Shown one piece after another: positions 13,058-25,269 of a DNA stretch of 64,000 nt (positions are counted from its first letter, which is position 1; the number at the start of each line of letters is the position of its first letter). The DNA is from Perognathus longimembris pacificus (lineage: Eukaryota > Chordata > Mammalia > Rodentia > Heteromyidae): the NCBI RefSeq assembly GCF_023159225.1, contig NC_063180.1, positions 12,247,797 to 12,311,796 on the forward strand, written 5' to 3'. The notes under the pieces were generated by a model. The model worked only from the letters and a program-made list of their open reading frames with translations, was not told the origin of the DNA and ran no database searches. A program made the position numbers and the translations under genes.

Positions 13058-13116
<59 letters not shown>
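13057..13116 (+). repeat. (CA)n microsatellite at a SINE tail
   Basis: About 28 nearly uninterrupted CA units directly follow the SINE. Confidence 0.97.
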
Positions 13117-13117
<1 letters not shown>

Positions 13118-13550
13118 GCTATGCAAGAGTGTTATGTCCAGAATTTAAGCCCTGTACAGGCACACACAAAGAAAAAAGTATTAAGTTGTGTCAATTAGTA
13201 CCTCCACTGGATCCCCTTCCCCCACTTTCTCTTGCCTTACATCTGCAAACTTGCCAATGCTTCAAAAATTTTATTCTTATAACTGACCTTTTTCCAAGGT
13301 TAGAAAATCAAACCTTTCTCAGCCCTTCACACTGCCACAGGAGAATCTAACTTGGATAAATGATTAGTCCTCACCATGTTCATAGGAAAGCAGCAATAGA
13401 CCATGAAATTCCTTCTACTTTGAGTGGGATGTGGAACTCTGGGCCAGTTTCCATCTCTCCATGATGGTGGGATGCAATTATATTCCCTTCTTGGTGATGA
13501 TGTTACTGTAATATCTAATATATGCCTTTAGGAAAGTAGGATAAAGTCTG
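13117..13550. other. no gene seen
   Basis: No coding or repeat family signal beyond short C/T-rich stretches at 13,200-13,260. Confidence 0.5.
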
Positions 13551-13815
13551 GTTTAATTTTTATTATCAAACTGATGTTCAGAGAGGTTACAGTTTCATAC
13601 GTTAGGCATTGGATATATTACTTGTACTGTTTGTTACCTCGTCCCTCATACCCCCCTCCCTCCTCCCTCTTTCCCTCCATGAGGTGTTCAGTTCACTTAC
13701 ACCAAACAGTTTTGCACGAATTGCTTTTGTAGTTGTTTTTCTTTTTTTACCATGTGTCTCTCAATTTTGGTATTCCCTTTCAATTTCCTAGTTCTAATAC
13801 CAGTATACATGGTTT
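13551..13815 (-). mobile_element. L1 3' end, antisense
   Basis: The reverse complement of the L1 3' UTR runs from 'tttttattatcaaactgatg' through the C-rich tract (about 13,650) to 'ctaataccagtatacatgg'. It contains 3' UTR only, so it is a severely 5'-truncated insertion. Confidence 0.9.
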
Positions 13816-15787
13816 TGCAGGTATGAAAATTGGTCAGATTCTCACAGGGAAGACTTTCTTGTCTGACTTCTGCTCAGTGACCATAGGGCAGAACCTCTTG
13901 TTATTTAAAAAGGCATCATAAAATATCAAGCAGGCCAACTACATTGCAATTATAAAGAAAAATGTAGTCGTTAGAGGGTATTACTGGGAAAGAAACAATA
14001 CAGTTAATTTCTCAAAAACTCCAACATAATAGAAGAACAAAATTAATCATGCAATAGTGTTACAACTCCTGAGCCTCAAAGCCAATGTAGAATAATTTAG
14101 GAAAAATAAACCAAAACAAATATGTGTCTTGCATGGACATAAGACAAGGCTAGAAGACAACAAAAACAATCTGAAAGTTGAAATGACTCACAATGAGCCT
14201 ATACACTTCTCATTCATTTAATAAATTAAATCTTAACATTTTCACTAATGGTTGTATCTTAACTGAAGAGAGAGAGAGAGAGAGAGAGCAAACAGGAGGA
14301 AGTGAAATCAATGGGTTGGCAAATGACAATATGGCTGGTTTGCTAACTTCAATTGTAAAATTATGCAGACCCCAGAGCCAGCATTTGGTAAGTCCAATGT
14401 TTACTTTCTGACTTCAAGGATCTTGGAGAAAAATCTCCCTCTAAGTATCTGCAATACAAAGACTGGGACCTTAAAAGAATGACTAAAACTCAATAATAGT
14501 ATTTTCTTGGTATCTACTCTCTGCTAGACCCCATGAAGGGTATCTGATACCTATTTCCTTCTCCAGTCACATGTGCAAATGAATTTGAGGAGCCACAGAG
14601 TGAACAGGCAAGAGATATTGCCAAAGGGTCAGGAATCTCAGGTTCTAGAAGATGTGATCTGTGTTATTAGAGAAGCTGAGTATCATCTCTGTGCTCAGCA
14701 AACCCATCTACTATATGGCAGAAATAATGCTGTGGTGGCCACTTAAATAGTGGTGTGAGGATGAAGTAAAATTACAAAGGGTACAAACCAAATGTACCAC
14801 ATACATCAAGGCTTTTTTGTTGTTTCAATTTATTTTGCTTTTGAAATCTTTTAACTTAGAATTTTGCTCAAAGGCTTAAATGAATTCTCTAAAGCTATGG
14901 AGAGATTGCCTCTGCCTGCTGCTGTGGGGTTTTTTTGTTTTTGTTTTTTTTTTTTTTGGAGAGGCTAGGGGATTAAATTTCCCCAGCTTTTATGTTTTAT
15001 CTGACCTTGCAGAGTTCCTCATTATTCATACCTTTCTCTAATTAAGATGCTCCTAAAATTAATAGGAGATTGAGAAAGTGGTTTTGTTATTTTTTTTTTA
15101 GGAAACTTGGAGTTGAAGTCTCTCCAGATTTTTAAAGAGATTGGATTTGTTGAATAAACCTGCTTTGATTTCTCTGACTCCAGCAACACCTAAGAACTCT
15201 TGAATCTTTATATTTCAAACAATGGTAATAGATGAATTGTCCTGATTCTATATAATTCCTCTTGAATGATACCCCACAGGTCACTTCTTCCCTTTTCAAG
15301 CATCTGGCAGAGGAACTTCTGTATGAATTCCTACACCCTTTCCCAACTAGAGGTGTGAGACAGAGACTAGAACAATCTGACATCACCATTTTGGTAATGC
15401 ACACAATGACATTGCCCCCATTCTTTCGTTGAATCTGAGTGCTTTGGGTTTTTAATGGACTTTACCAATTATTAAGACTGACACTTGCTGATGGAGATGA
15501 GACAATTTGGGTCCGAGGAAGCTGCTGGCATCTGGAAAATGACATTTGCCTTATTTTCTTTTTTTCTTCTAAGTTAAAAGTCCTCCAACAAGATGTCAAG
15601 GAGGAAGCTCTTGAGATCATTACTCTGGGTTTCTAAGAGAAGCAGTAGGAATAGGGAAACATCAAGTCATAAATGCAGGTATAGGGGCTCCACAAGATAT
15701 AAGGGATATTTTCTGTGTTCCCCAAAGACACTCTGTGAGAAAAAGAAAGTGAAATACAATCTTCCATTTATAATCACTTCATTTATG
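13816..15787. other. no gene seen; includes a (GA)n run
   Basis: A (GA)n run lies at 14,262-14,288. A possible worn MIR covers about 14,640-14,790. T-runs lie at 14,930-14,960 and 15,090-15,100. No exon is supported. The frames at 15,132-15,404 (-) and 15,439-15,636 (+) show no motif. Confidence 0.5.
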
Positions 15788-16063
15788 CTTGTTGGCTTTT
15801 TTTTCAAATTTTTATTATCAAACTGATGTACAGAGAGGTTACAGTTTCATACTTTAGGCATTGGATACATTACTTGTACTGTTTGTTACCTTGTGCCTCG
15901 TACCCCCCCACCCTCCTCCCCCTTTCCCTTTCCCCCCATGAAGTGTTCAGTTCACTTACACCAAACAGTTTTGCCAGTATTGCTTTTGTAGTTGTTTTTC
16001 TTTTTTTACCCCGTGTCTCTCAATTTTGGTATTCCCTTTCAATTTCCTAGCTTGTTGGCTTTT
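15788..16063 (-). mobile_element. L1 3' end, antisense, with 13-bp target duplication
   Basis: The L1 3' UTR body (15,801-16,050) begins with T-rich sequence, the poly(A) tail read backwards. It is bounded by identical 13-bp repeats, CTTGTTGGCTTTT, at 15,788-15,800 and 16,051-16,063. This is a textbook target-primed insertion about 250 bp long. Confidence 0.95.
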
Positions 16064-16565
16064 CAAATGTATTTAGTCACAATGATTGCCAGTTCTGAGT
16101 TTTCCAGGCTAGTGATGTGAAGTACTCTCTTGTGTCATGAAGCTAGGAAGAAAGGGAGCTTCAACTTCCATCCAGCTACTCCCTCATTAAAAAAGCACAA
16201 TCACTCCAATGTATGAGCAATGAATATGTCATTCAATAGCTATAATTGTATAAATATGTGTGATATATCATGCTGTGGAATGGCAGTTATTGGTTAAAGT
16301 GGAACAAGCCATTCAACTATATTGAGACTTATAGTAACCTTAAAATAATCTTGCTAAGTGAAACAAGCCAAATTAAAGGATGTTCTTAAAAGATCAAAAC
16401 TGGGGAGACTAAAATGTAAAAAAGAACTTCAAAAAACAGAACAAGGTAAACTTAGGGAAATATTAAACTGGTGGAACTTTTCTATGCATTTATCAAAACA
16501 CACAGAACTTTACAACACAAAAACTGAGCCATCCTGACTAATAATGGCTCTTTTAAAAATGATTT

Positions 16566-16785
16566 CAACAGGCATCAGTGGGTCACAACTGTAATCATAG
16601 CTACACAGGAAGCTGAGATCGTGGTTAGAAGCCAGTCCAGCGGGTAATATTTGAAGACACTTATCTCCAATCAAGCACCAAAAAGGCTGGAAGTGGAGCT
16701 GTGGCTCAAGTGGTAGAGTACTAACCTTAAGCCCAAAAAGCTCACAGACAACTCCCAGCCCCTGAGTTCAACCCCAGACTGACAT
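16566..16785 (+). mobile_element. composite SINE
   Basis: Left half 'cacaactgtaatcatagctac', right half 'gctgtggctcaagtggtagag', then 'cagcccctgagttcaacccc'. Confidence 0.8.
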
Positions 16786-19229
16786 AAGATAATATGACTC
16801 CAACAAATATACCCTGGAATCAACAATAATTATACAATAACATCTTAATATCTAGTTTAAATTAAATATTCCATGATTTTAAACACTTTTATTTATTTGA
16901 ACCAGAATAAAAAATCGGGCTCTATATATTATGTGTAGATTGTATGTACCCTGTTAAACATGTAAACATATTCCCTCATTCCAGTACTATTTATACTAGT
17001 TTTTGTTTTAAGAAGTTAAGTCATTTGTTTTATTGAATGTCTGAATTTATATAACTAAAGTATTCTGAGGTCATTTAAAAGGACCCCATATCCCAATATT
17101 TTCTGTAAACTGGGAGTTAGATCAAGAACACTGTTTACATGTAAGATATTTCCTTGAACACCTTCTCAGAATTTCTAGAGCTTTGCATTGAAAGAAAACC
17201 AATGTGCTGATTATCCCACTTTCAACAATGAAAAGATTAATTAGTGAAAGTCAGCCTGATCCATCTATGTAAAATGTCTTATCTAATATTTCTTATCTAA
17301 TTTAAGCAACCATTAAGGACCATCGTCTGGATCCATTAAGGTTTGTAAATGTGACTTTTTATTCCTACCATTTCTTCTCGTTTATTAGTTTAAAAAAGTG
17401 AACTTTCCCATAACAAGTATTTTGCTTCTCTGAAATGTAATCTATACAGGAAAAAAAAACCCCACCAATCTCTTGCATTAGAAATATAAATAGTGGGAAC
17501 CTGGGAGATACTGTAAGTATATATAATTTTTGCCAGGGATTGAAAGGAGCTGATGCAGGAAATATAGCATGAGGTTTTCTTTAACACATGATTGGCACAT
17601 TTTTCACTTGGCATGAATCGTTCTCTGTATCTCTCAGTGTACATGTTAAAATTGATTAAGAAAAATGCATACAGTAATCTTTTTAAAAAATGAAGTCAAA
17701 GCTTATGTTAGTGGATTTTCCCAATTAAGATATATACTGCACTGTTGCAAGACCAACTCCACTGAATAAATCGCTTGAAGACTTGGAAAGCATAGGTTTC
17801 CACAGTGCCATTAGCAGGAAATATGTCATTTGTCAGTTACTTACTATATTTGACTGTTATTCCAAATGCTCTGAAATATGTAATTCAATTTTTAACTTCA
17901 CTAAACTTTGCACAGTTATTATATAGATGAATAAAATGCTGGCGATCATCCTGAACATTAAGTGGTAGAATTGATAATGAAATCTAGACCAATATCATTC
18001 CAAGGTCTATTTACTTTACTTTGTATTGTACTAGTAAGACCTTGTTGAAATTAAAGTACTGTCCAAGGTGCTGAAGAACAGAGGGAACCAATGATGGTTA
18101 CCTTTACCCACCCCCACCCCCGTTTACCTATGATATAATGTTGCCTGAAGTCCAGCAGCAGTGACATTGACTGGGAGTTGTTAGTTGTGAAAAAATCTAA
18201 TCAGCCCCCAAATCTGCAGAATCAAAATACATTTTAGCAAGATTCTCAGATATTTCACAAACATGTAAGAAATATGCTTGAGATGTAGTAATGAGGTATT
18301 TGGGGATTTACTGCCCAGTTGTGGAACTAGAAATGATATTTAAAAAGAAAGCTGGTACCACAGAGTATATTCAGAAATGATAAGACAATAAGCATTGTAA
18401 GGGAACAGCACAATGGGATACCATGGGATATATAGGCCTAAGAAATTGTGGCACTCAGATCCAAGAAAGACTTCCTAGATCTTGGAACAGGTAGAGCTCA
18501 AGTTGAGTCACACAAAGCACACTCTCAGGGATAATGGAAATACTATTCTGAGAAGAAAATCTAATAACAAATGTTATGAGGGGAAGACATCTGTAGAGGA
18601 TAGGAAAATGGGCTGACTATGCTCAAACAACTTCTCATTAGGTTTTAATCATTAAAGTTGTTATTCTGTCTATTTTTGCCTGATCTCACCCAGTATCTAG
18701 CATTTTGCTATCATTCAATAATTATTTGTGAAATAAATGCATTTTGTGGTTTACTTTATGTATACATCACCTTCCTAATTATGGTTGATCATCCCTAAGT
18801 AAGTCTGTTGGGAAAGGTGCTTTCTTGAAAGATAAATTCAGCCATTGCCTTACAAAACCTTGACTTGTATGCCTACAAAATACATAAATGCACTTTGAAA
18901 CAATTTACATGAAGAACTAATTTGTTTAAGTGTTACACAGAGATCAAGTAACCACATAAGCATCATACTGCATGGATGGGCATATTATGGCCAGTGTTTA
19001 GGAATATTTTCTTAAAATAGACTTACAAAATGGAATTACTTGATGCACAGCATATAAATATTTTAAAGCTTTGAATCATTGCTGAATTGATTTTCAAAAA
19101 AAGTACTGCCTTTAGGAGTAACATTGTCTGGAAAACCTGCTTAGGAGGAAGAACAATGCAGAGGACTGTGTTAACTGAGAAAATTTTTAATTCTGGTTGT
19201 TTCTACTTTTGAGTTATTGCCATCATTCA
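16786..19229. other. no gene seen; single-copy-like DNA
   Basis: Long AT-rich stretch. A worn MIR may lie at about 17,850-18,010. A C-rich run is at 18,108-18,121. The minus-strand frame at 17,390-17,644 has no family features. Confidence 0.5.
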
Positions 19230-19440
19230 GAAAATATAATGATCACTTTACATCATTTATATTTAATCCTCCTCACTGCCTTTAAGAGATACATACTACT
19301 GCCAAAATATCAATAAGAAAACTTATCTGAAAGGCTAAGAAAGGCACAATCACTATTCCCAAAGTCACATGGATATTGAACATTAGTTCCAGAATTTGAA
19401 ACTAGGATACAGATCCTCAAAGTCTGAATGTTCCTTTTGT
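19230..19440 (-). mobile_element. MIR-like fragment, antisense
   Basis: The reverse-complement MIR order is visible: 'tttaatcctcctcactgcc', then 'aatcactattcccaaagtcacatgg', then 'ttccagaatttgaaactagg'. Highly diverged. Confidence 0.5.
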
Positions 19441-19940
19441 ATGAACATTTCTCTGAATCTATTCACTAGCATAATTTAATTTTCTCAGTGTTGCAACTGG
19501 GTTCTACCAGGAGATGCTACAACAGACAGGAAATATAAATACCTTGTCTTTTCAGACCTGAGCCTTAAGCTGATGCAGAATCTCCCCTAGAGAATCAAGT
19601 CACCCAGACTTAAAGAGAAGCAGACATAGACACTTCCCACCAATGTAAACCTCTATTAGCCACTTTCTTTATTTTCTCACATTTCCTAAGATAAAATGCT
19701 GAAATACATATATCCAGATTATACATTGCACATAACTATCCCATAAGGATTCATTTGTACTAAGATAAATGGTATTTCTCACAATAAAACCTTCCATACT
19801 TTTCTCCTTCTTCTAACAATATGAAAAAAATTGAAAAAATTCAAAATGTTTCTTAAGATTTTACTATAAAGTTTCTATTTCAGAAATTGAAATGATTGAA
19901 GTAAAAATGCTGAATTATGTGAAGGATGCTATGTGCTTTA
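19441..19940. other. no gene seen
   Basis: AT-rich DNA without recognised features. Confidence 0.5.
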
Positions 19941-20292
19941 ATTTTTTTTCAATTTTCATTGTCAAACTGATGTACAGAGAGGTTACAGTTTCATTCGTTA
20001 GGCATTGGATACATTTCTTGTACTGTTTGTTACCTCCTTCCTCATTCTCTCCTCTCCCTTCCCCTTTCCCTCCCCCTATGAGTTGTTCAGTTCATTTACT
20101 GCAAACAGTTTGCAAGTATTGTTTTTTTGTATTGCTTTTTTAATCGTTTGTCTTTTTTACCCTGTGTCTCTCAATTTTGGTATTCCCTTTCAGTTTCCTA
20201 GTTCTAATACCAGTATACACAGTTTCCAATGTACTCAGATAAGATTCAGAGATAGTGCAGGTACACCACAGGAAGGGGATAACAGAAGATCA
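19941..20292 (-). mobile_element. L1 3' UTR, antisense
   Basis: It begins with a T-run (tail), has the C/T-rich tract at about 20,045-20,080, and continues to 'ggaaggggataacagaagatc', which matches the L1-D 3' UTR at about 41,990-42,010. Confidence 0.9.
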
Positions 20293-20307
20293 TCTTAACA
20301 AGTTGAA

Positions 20308-20391
20308 CAAGAAATATTCCCACTGCCTTATGTATGAAACAGTAACCATTCTGTGCATCACATTGACAATAAATAAATAATTATTCAAAAA
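20308..20391 (+). mobile_element. L1 3' end, sense
   Basis: It reads 'aagaaatattcccactgcc', 'tgtatgaaacagtaacc' and then 'tgacaataaataaataa'. It is the last ~80 bp of an L1, in the opposite orientation to its neighbour at 19,941-20,292. Confidence 0.85.
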
Positions 20392-20571
20392 ATAAGTTCT
20401 GCCATGTTATCACCACTGGGAAAACACAATTTGAGAATTAATAACACTCTGGATCCAAAATACAGTTGCCAGAATGACAGTAATTAAACAAAACTAATTC
20501 TTCTTCAATAAAGCATGTCAAAAAATTGTACATTGATAGATAACCACTAGAGAGAATCATATTTCTCAGCT

Positions 20572-20806
20572 ACAGGCACTGATCACACATGCCTGTAATC
20601 CAAGCTACTCAAGAGGCTGAGTTCTGAGGATTGAAACTCAAAGCCTAGCAAAGGTAGAAAAGTCCATGAGACTCTTAGGTATCCAAAAAGCTACAAGTGG
20701 AGATATGCCTCAAGTGGTAGAGTGCTAGCTTTGAGCAAAAAGCTCCAGGACAGCACCCATGCCCTTAGTCCAAGCCCCAGGACCAGAAGCACCAAGACAC
20801 ACATAC
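20572..20806 (+). mobile_element. composite SINE
   Basis: Left half 'acacatgcctgtaatccaag', right half 'cctcaagtggtagagtgctag', end 'tccaagccccaggaccag'. Confidence 0.8.
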
Positions 20807-22534
20807 ACACCTACAAGTGACTATCTCCAGTATCTTTGGTCTAACTAGAATTAAAGTGAGGTTTACACTTTTCAAATCCATGCAGACTTTACCTCAAGGC
20901 AACACAGGTGTGCCTGGCTCATTAGAAAGTAAAAACATGAATAAAGCATTCCAAGTCAATTTCAAATGGCCCTCCTCTCACATCTGTGCTGCACCTCCAC
21001 ACTTATGGATGGCCAAGTACACTGACACTAACCAATGCACCACATAATCTGTTTTCCCAAATTATGCAAAAATATCATGCCAACATAACTTTCATAGATC
21101 ACCTAATTCAATACCTACTCACTCTTGACATTTTAATCTAGATGTTTGTTGCTATGAGCATCTCCCTTGGAGATTCTTCAGAAAACTTCTTCCTTCTGTC
21201 CACTGCCCAGTTAATCCTCAGGGCTCTCTTGACATTGAAAGCAACTCAGAAATGCAGCCATAGTGAATGCAGAAGGCAGAAAGAAACTGCCATTGTGTTG
21301 CAGTGGAGAATTTCTTTTGGAACCTGTCTGCATAGGATGGCATACCCATGCTAAGCTTAAGGTGTTCCTGGCACAGCAAGTGACACTCTAGATACTGATC
21401 TATGATTAAATGCTATCACTAGTTCTGAACATTTTCTGAAAACAGACTATTCTGAATGACACATAGTAGTTGAAAATACAACCTGCCCGCCGATACCCTG
21501 CCAACTCAGGTAAGAGATCTGATGCAGGGAGCTCAGTCAGCCTTGCCCAGCAAAAACTATAAATGTGGGTATGTAATAGCACTGCCTGTTATAACATTAA
21601 GAGTGTCATGGTTAATTGAGAGATCTCATTTATTAAAGGTTCTAAACACTTCTCACCTCATCTACCATCCACTCTATAATAGGCCACTAAATAATTTTTT
21701 AATCTTTAAATAATTCTATTGTCCATACAGTTTGCCAAAGCTTGAGGAAGACAACTTATCTTCTCAGTATGAAGTTATGAAAGTTTATGCTATATAATTT
21801 TTTCAACAACAAGAAAATCTAATATTGAGTGCCCTAATGAGGATGTTTGAGCTACTTCATTTTTGTCTGAGCTAGATTGTTCTGCAGAGAGCAGTAACTG
21901 CTTTATAGTGTAATTGAGAGGAGAATAAAGAACTAATTCAGCTTCTGTTTTATTTAGCTACAAAATTAAAGCACTGGAACTCATTACTTAATGGGACTTG
22001 GTGTAACATTATATATGAATGTTCACACTGGAATGTTTCAAAAGTGACAGCAGGCTGAATAGTATTGACCTGAAGGGATTGGAACCTGACGTGTTTCAGA
22101 TTGCAGTTTTCAGATTGTAGAATACTTGCATTTGCATAATGATGTCAGGGATCCACTGATCATATATGTGCAGGTGTGTGTGCATGCATGTATGTACATG
22201 TGTGTGCACAGACATTCACAATGTAGGAGATAAGTGTATATAATAATTTTAGCAATTTTGTACATGAAACAAAACTTCATAATATCAACTTTCCCAATCT
22301 TGCTGTGAACTGTTAGGTGCAAAACATGTTTCATATTTTAGAGCATGTTATATTTTGGATTTTTATGTTAGAGATAGTCAACTATACTTCAACATAAATA
22401 ATACACATCAAAATATTTTATTTCTTGTCATGAAAATATATGTTAAAATTAAAGCAAAAATATACTTACAATTGGAAATATTTGGCCCAAAATAGGGTGG
22501 TCCAAGCTCACATACTGTTTGACCTTTATTTGGA
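20807..22534. other. no gene seen
   Basis: No coding or RNA feature is supported. An imperfect GT-rich stretch lies at 22,165-22,210. Frames at 20,817, 21,142 and 21,522 look random. Confidence 0.5.
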
Positions 22535-22869
22535 CCTGTTTTCTTTTCCTTTTCTTTTTGATTGTACAAGGGATATACAGAGGGATTACAGTAAGGAAGA
22601 AAATGAGTAAAATTCTTGTGGAACATTGTTACTATCTCCCTCATTTTCTCACATTTTCCCTTACCTTGCCCCACCCCCCAACTTGTAAAGTTCATTTCCA
22701 ACATAGTGTCTGCTGCTGCTGCATTTGTTCATCTGTAGTCTTTTGTCCACCATTTCTGTGCTTCTCCTTCCCATTCCAAATTCAGATTACTTATATATAA
22801 GACAAAGGGTAGCTACATCAAAAACAGTGTCAACAGGGGATAAACCAAAGGGGAAAAATGAAAGATAAA

Positions 22870-23105
22870 GGGTTGGGGATATGGTCTAGTGGCAAGAGTA
22901 CTTGCCTCGTATACATGAGGCCCTAGGTTCAATTCCCCAGTGCCACATATACAGAAAACGGCCAGAAGTGGCGCTGTGGCTCAAGTGGCAGAGTGCTAGC
23001 CTTGAGCAAAAAGAAGCCAGGGACTGTGCTCAGGCCTTGAGTCCAAGCCTCAGGACTAGCCAAAAAAAAAAAAAAAAAAGAAAAAAGAAAGAAAGACAAA
23101 AGAAA
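22870..23105 (+). mobile_element. dimeric ID-like SINE nested in L1-B
   Basis: Both monomers are nearly intact: ggttggggatatggtctag through ttcaattccccagtgcc, then gtggctcaagtggcagag through caggactagcc. An A-tail has decayed into GAAA units. It splits L1-B, so it is younger than that L1. Confidence 0.92.
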
Positions 23106-23764
23106 TAACTGCAAACAGTACACTAAAAAAAAAACTATTGTTTTCATATCTTGTAATTCATTTTGATAAACTTCAATTTACATGGTCATATGCATCTAGC
23201 TATTGAGCCATTATGATCCTCTGCTAAGAACATCACAGACATATTCTAATTTTTACAAACTAGGCAAATCATGTAGCCTGTGTTTTGTTGCATCTGGATT
23301 GCTTAGATTAATACAGCTTTTTCTAAGTCTTTCCTTGTGAATGGGACAATGTCACTCTTTCTGGTGGAAGCATAGATTTCCATTGTGTATTACAAACCAC
23401 ATTTTCTTGAGCCATTCATCTACTAAGGGGAATTTGGGTTGGTTCCATATCTTATCTGTGGTAAATGTTGCTGGAATGAACATGGTTGTAATGGTAGCTG
23501 TAGCTTAGTTTTGTTTATGGTCATTTGGATAAATACCCAGGAATGGGATTGCTGGATCATAGAGAGCTCTATGTTTAGTCTTTTGGGGGAATCTCCATGC
23601 TATTTTCCAGAGTGGTTGAACAAGTTTACATTCCCACCCAGTGTAGTAACATTCTCTTTTGTCCACATCCACGCCAGCATCTTTTATTATTAGTCTTCCT
23701 GATAATGACCATTCTAACTCTGGTGAGATGAAATCTTAATGTTGTTTTGATTCTAATTTCTTTT

Positions 23765-23818
23765 ATGGCCAGAGGTGTTGATCATTTCTTCATGGCCAGA
23801 GATGTTGATCATTTCTTC
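23765..23818. repeat. 27-bp direct duplication inside L1-B
   Basis: Two adjacent 27-bp copies (23,765-23,791 and 23,792-23,818) differ at one base. The length is a multiple of three, so the old ORF2 frame would have been kept. Confidence 0.9.
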
Positions 23819-24290
23819 ATGGGTCTATTGGCCATTTTTATTTCTTCTTCAGAGAAGTTTCTCTTTAAGTCTTTAGCATATTTATTAATGGGGTTACATT
23901 TTTTTGGATTTGTTTTGGAGGGAGTATTTTTTTATCTCTAAATATATCTTAGACATGAGGCCCTTTTCTGTTGTATAGCTAGTAAGAAACTCCCAATCTG
24001 TGGGCTCTCCATTTATCTTGCTATCTATATCCTTTGCCATGCAAAGACTTCACAATTTACTGCAATCCTATTCTTTTATTTGTTTTGTTTCTGGATCTTT
24101 ATTTAGGAAGTTTTGACCTGGGCCAGGGAGCCCTAGGTTTTCCCCTATCCCTTCCTGTAATATTTTCAGGGTATCTGATCTTTCATTGAGGTGTATAATC
24201 CATCTGGAATTGATTCTTGTGCAGCCTAAGCTTGCTGTCTTTTGCATATAACGTTTTCTGGGAAATATAATCCCATCAATGCCAGAAATT

Positions 24291-24622
24291 GTGGAGAAAC
24301 ATGAACTAAGACCGAGAATACAAAGTGGTTTGGTTTAAATTTGGCCAACACTCATGCTTGCTTTGTTGGAACCTCTGCTTCTGCCAATAGCCTATCAGGT
24401 AGAAAAAGCAAAATTGATCTACCTGCTCCCTCATGTTTGCAGTTTGGGATTGACTAAGGCTCTGTGGTTATGAAGATATAGTTTGTGATAGGTTGTCACC
24501 ATGGAAAGTCTCCCACTTTCACACTGTGGAAGACTAAAGCCAGGCATACCTGCTAAGGAATATCGATGTAAGAAAACACTTTGATGTGTTCTTAGCACTG
24601 TTTATATTTTTTTAAAGTGAGG
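24291..24622. other. no gene seen
   Basis: Unassigned sequence between L1-B and an old SINE. Confidence 0.5.
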
Positions 24623-24775
24623 TAGTGCCAAGTGACTCACATCTAAAATTTTAGCTATTTGAAAGGCAGAGATGGGAGAATTATAGCTTGAGGCTAGCTC
24701 AGGTAAAATGTCATTCTTAGGAGAGGATCACAATGGCACAATAGCTATGTGCATTATCATATAAAATATTTAACA
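24623..24775 (+). mobile_element. worn composite SINE left half
   Basis: 'gtgactcacatctaaaatt', 'aaaggcagagatgggag' and 'ttgaggctagctcagg' follow the B1-like half at high divergence. Confidence 0.5.
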
Positions 24776-24786
24776 AAATGAACACC

Positions 24787-25269
24787 TGTTGGGGTCAGCT
24801 GCACCTTTAAGGGGCCACAGCTGACCTCAGCCTGTCCCTCCCCTTCCTGTCTTTAACCGGAAGAGAAGGAAGTCTGACATCACTTGAGGGACAGCTCCTT
24901 GGGACCAATCAGGGGCCCCTCTCTTGTGCCCGCCTTTAGGGTATATGTGGGGGGTTCCTCATTTGAATAAATACAAGCCCTAATGGCTTTCTCCAGTTGC
25001 CCATGTGTCCGTGTCATTCTTGGCGGCTTTGGGGCACCCTGCGACCACACGCCACCGAGGCTACCCGTGGCCATCGCTCCCGTGTGAGCGATCATGGACC
25101 ACCCGGGAAGGGGTGGACAAACCCCTTCCCCCCCCAAGCGAGGGGAAGTCGAGAGAGACGAGGCTACCTGTGGCCATCGCTCCCACGTGAGAGCGATAAA
25201 GGGCCACCCGGGAAGTGGTGGACAAGCCCCTTCCCCCTGCCAAGCGAAGGGAAGTCGAGAGAGCCCACA
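24787..25269 (+). repeat. 5' LTR of the provirus
   Basis: The LTR runs from TGTTGGGGTC to GAGCCCACA. Promoter-like signals are a TGACATCA CRE/AP-1-like site at 24,876-24,883, a CCAAT box at 24,905-24,909, a TATAT at about 24,942 and AATAAA at 24,966-24,971. The 3' half holds two ~103-bp tandem units (25,057-25,159 and 25,160-25,262). Long open frames across it come from GC-rich sequence poor in stops and are not proteins. Confidence 0.92.
25057..25269 (+). repeat. ~103-bp tandem duplication inside the LTR
   Basis: Both units start GAGGCTACC and run through a GTGGCCATCGCTCCC block, an ACCCGGGAAG block, a C-run and AAGTCGAGAGAG. They differ from each other more than the same unit differs between LTRs, so the duplication predates this insertion. 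All three copies in the window have it. Confidence 0.9.

Larger units (their letters stand above)
22535..24290 (-). mobile_element. old LINE-1 (L1-B), 3' UTR and ORF2 C-terminal part
   Basis: On the minus strand this is the L1 3' UTR (22,535-22,866) and, after a SINE insertion, the ORF2 C-terminal third (about 23,145-24,290). Recognisable antisense blocks are 'ccattcatctactaagg', 'ttccagagtggttgaac' and 'acattcccaccca'. It is more diverged than L1-A, C and D. An in-register 27-bp duplication sits at 23,765-23,818. All frames are broken. Confidence 0.9.

Noticed and set aside
12906..13148. Frame with a Thr-His repeat
   Set aside because: It is a SINE running into the CA microsatellite.
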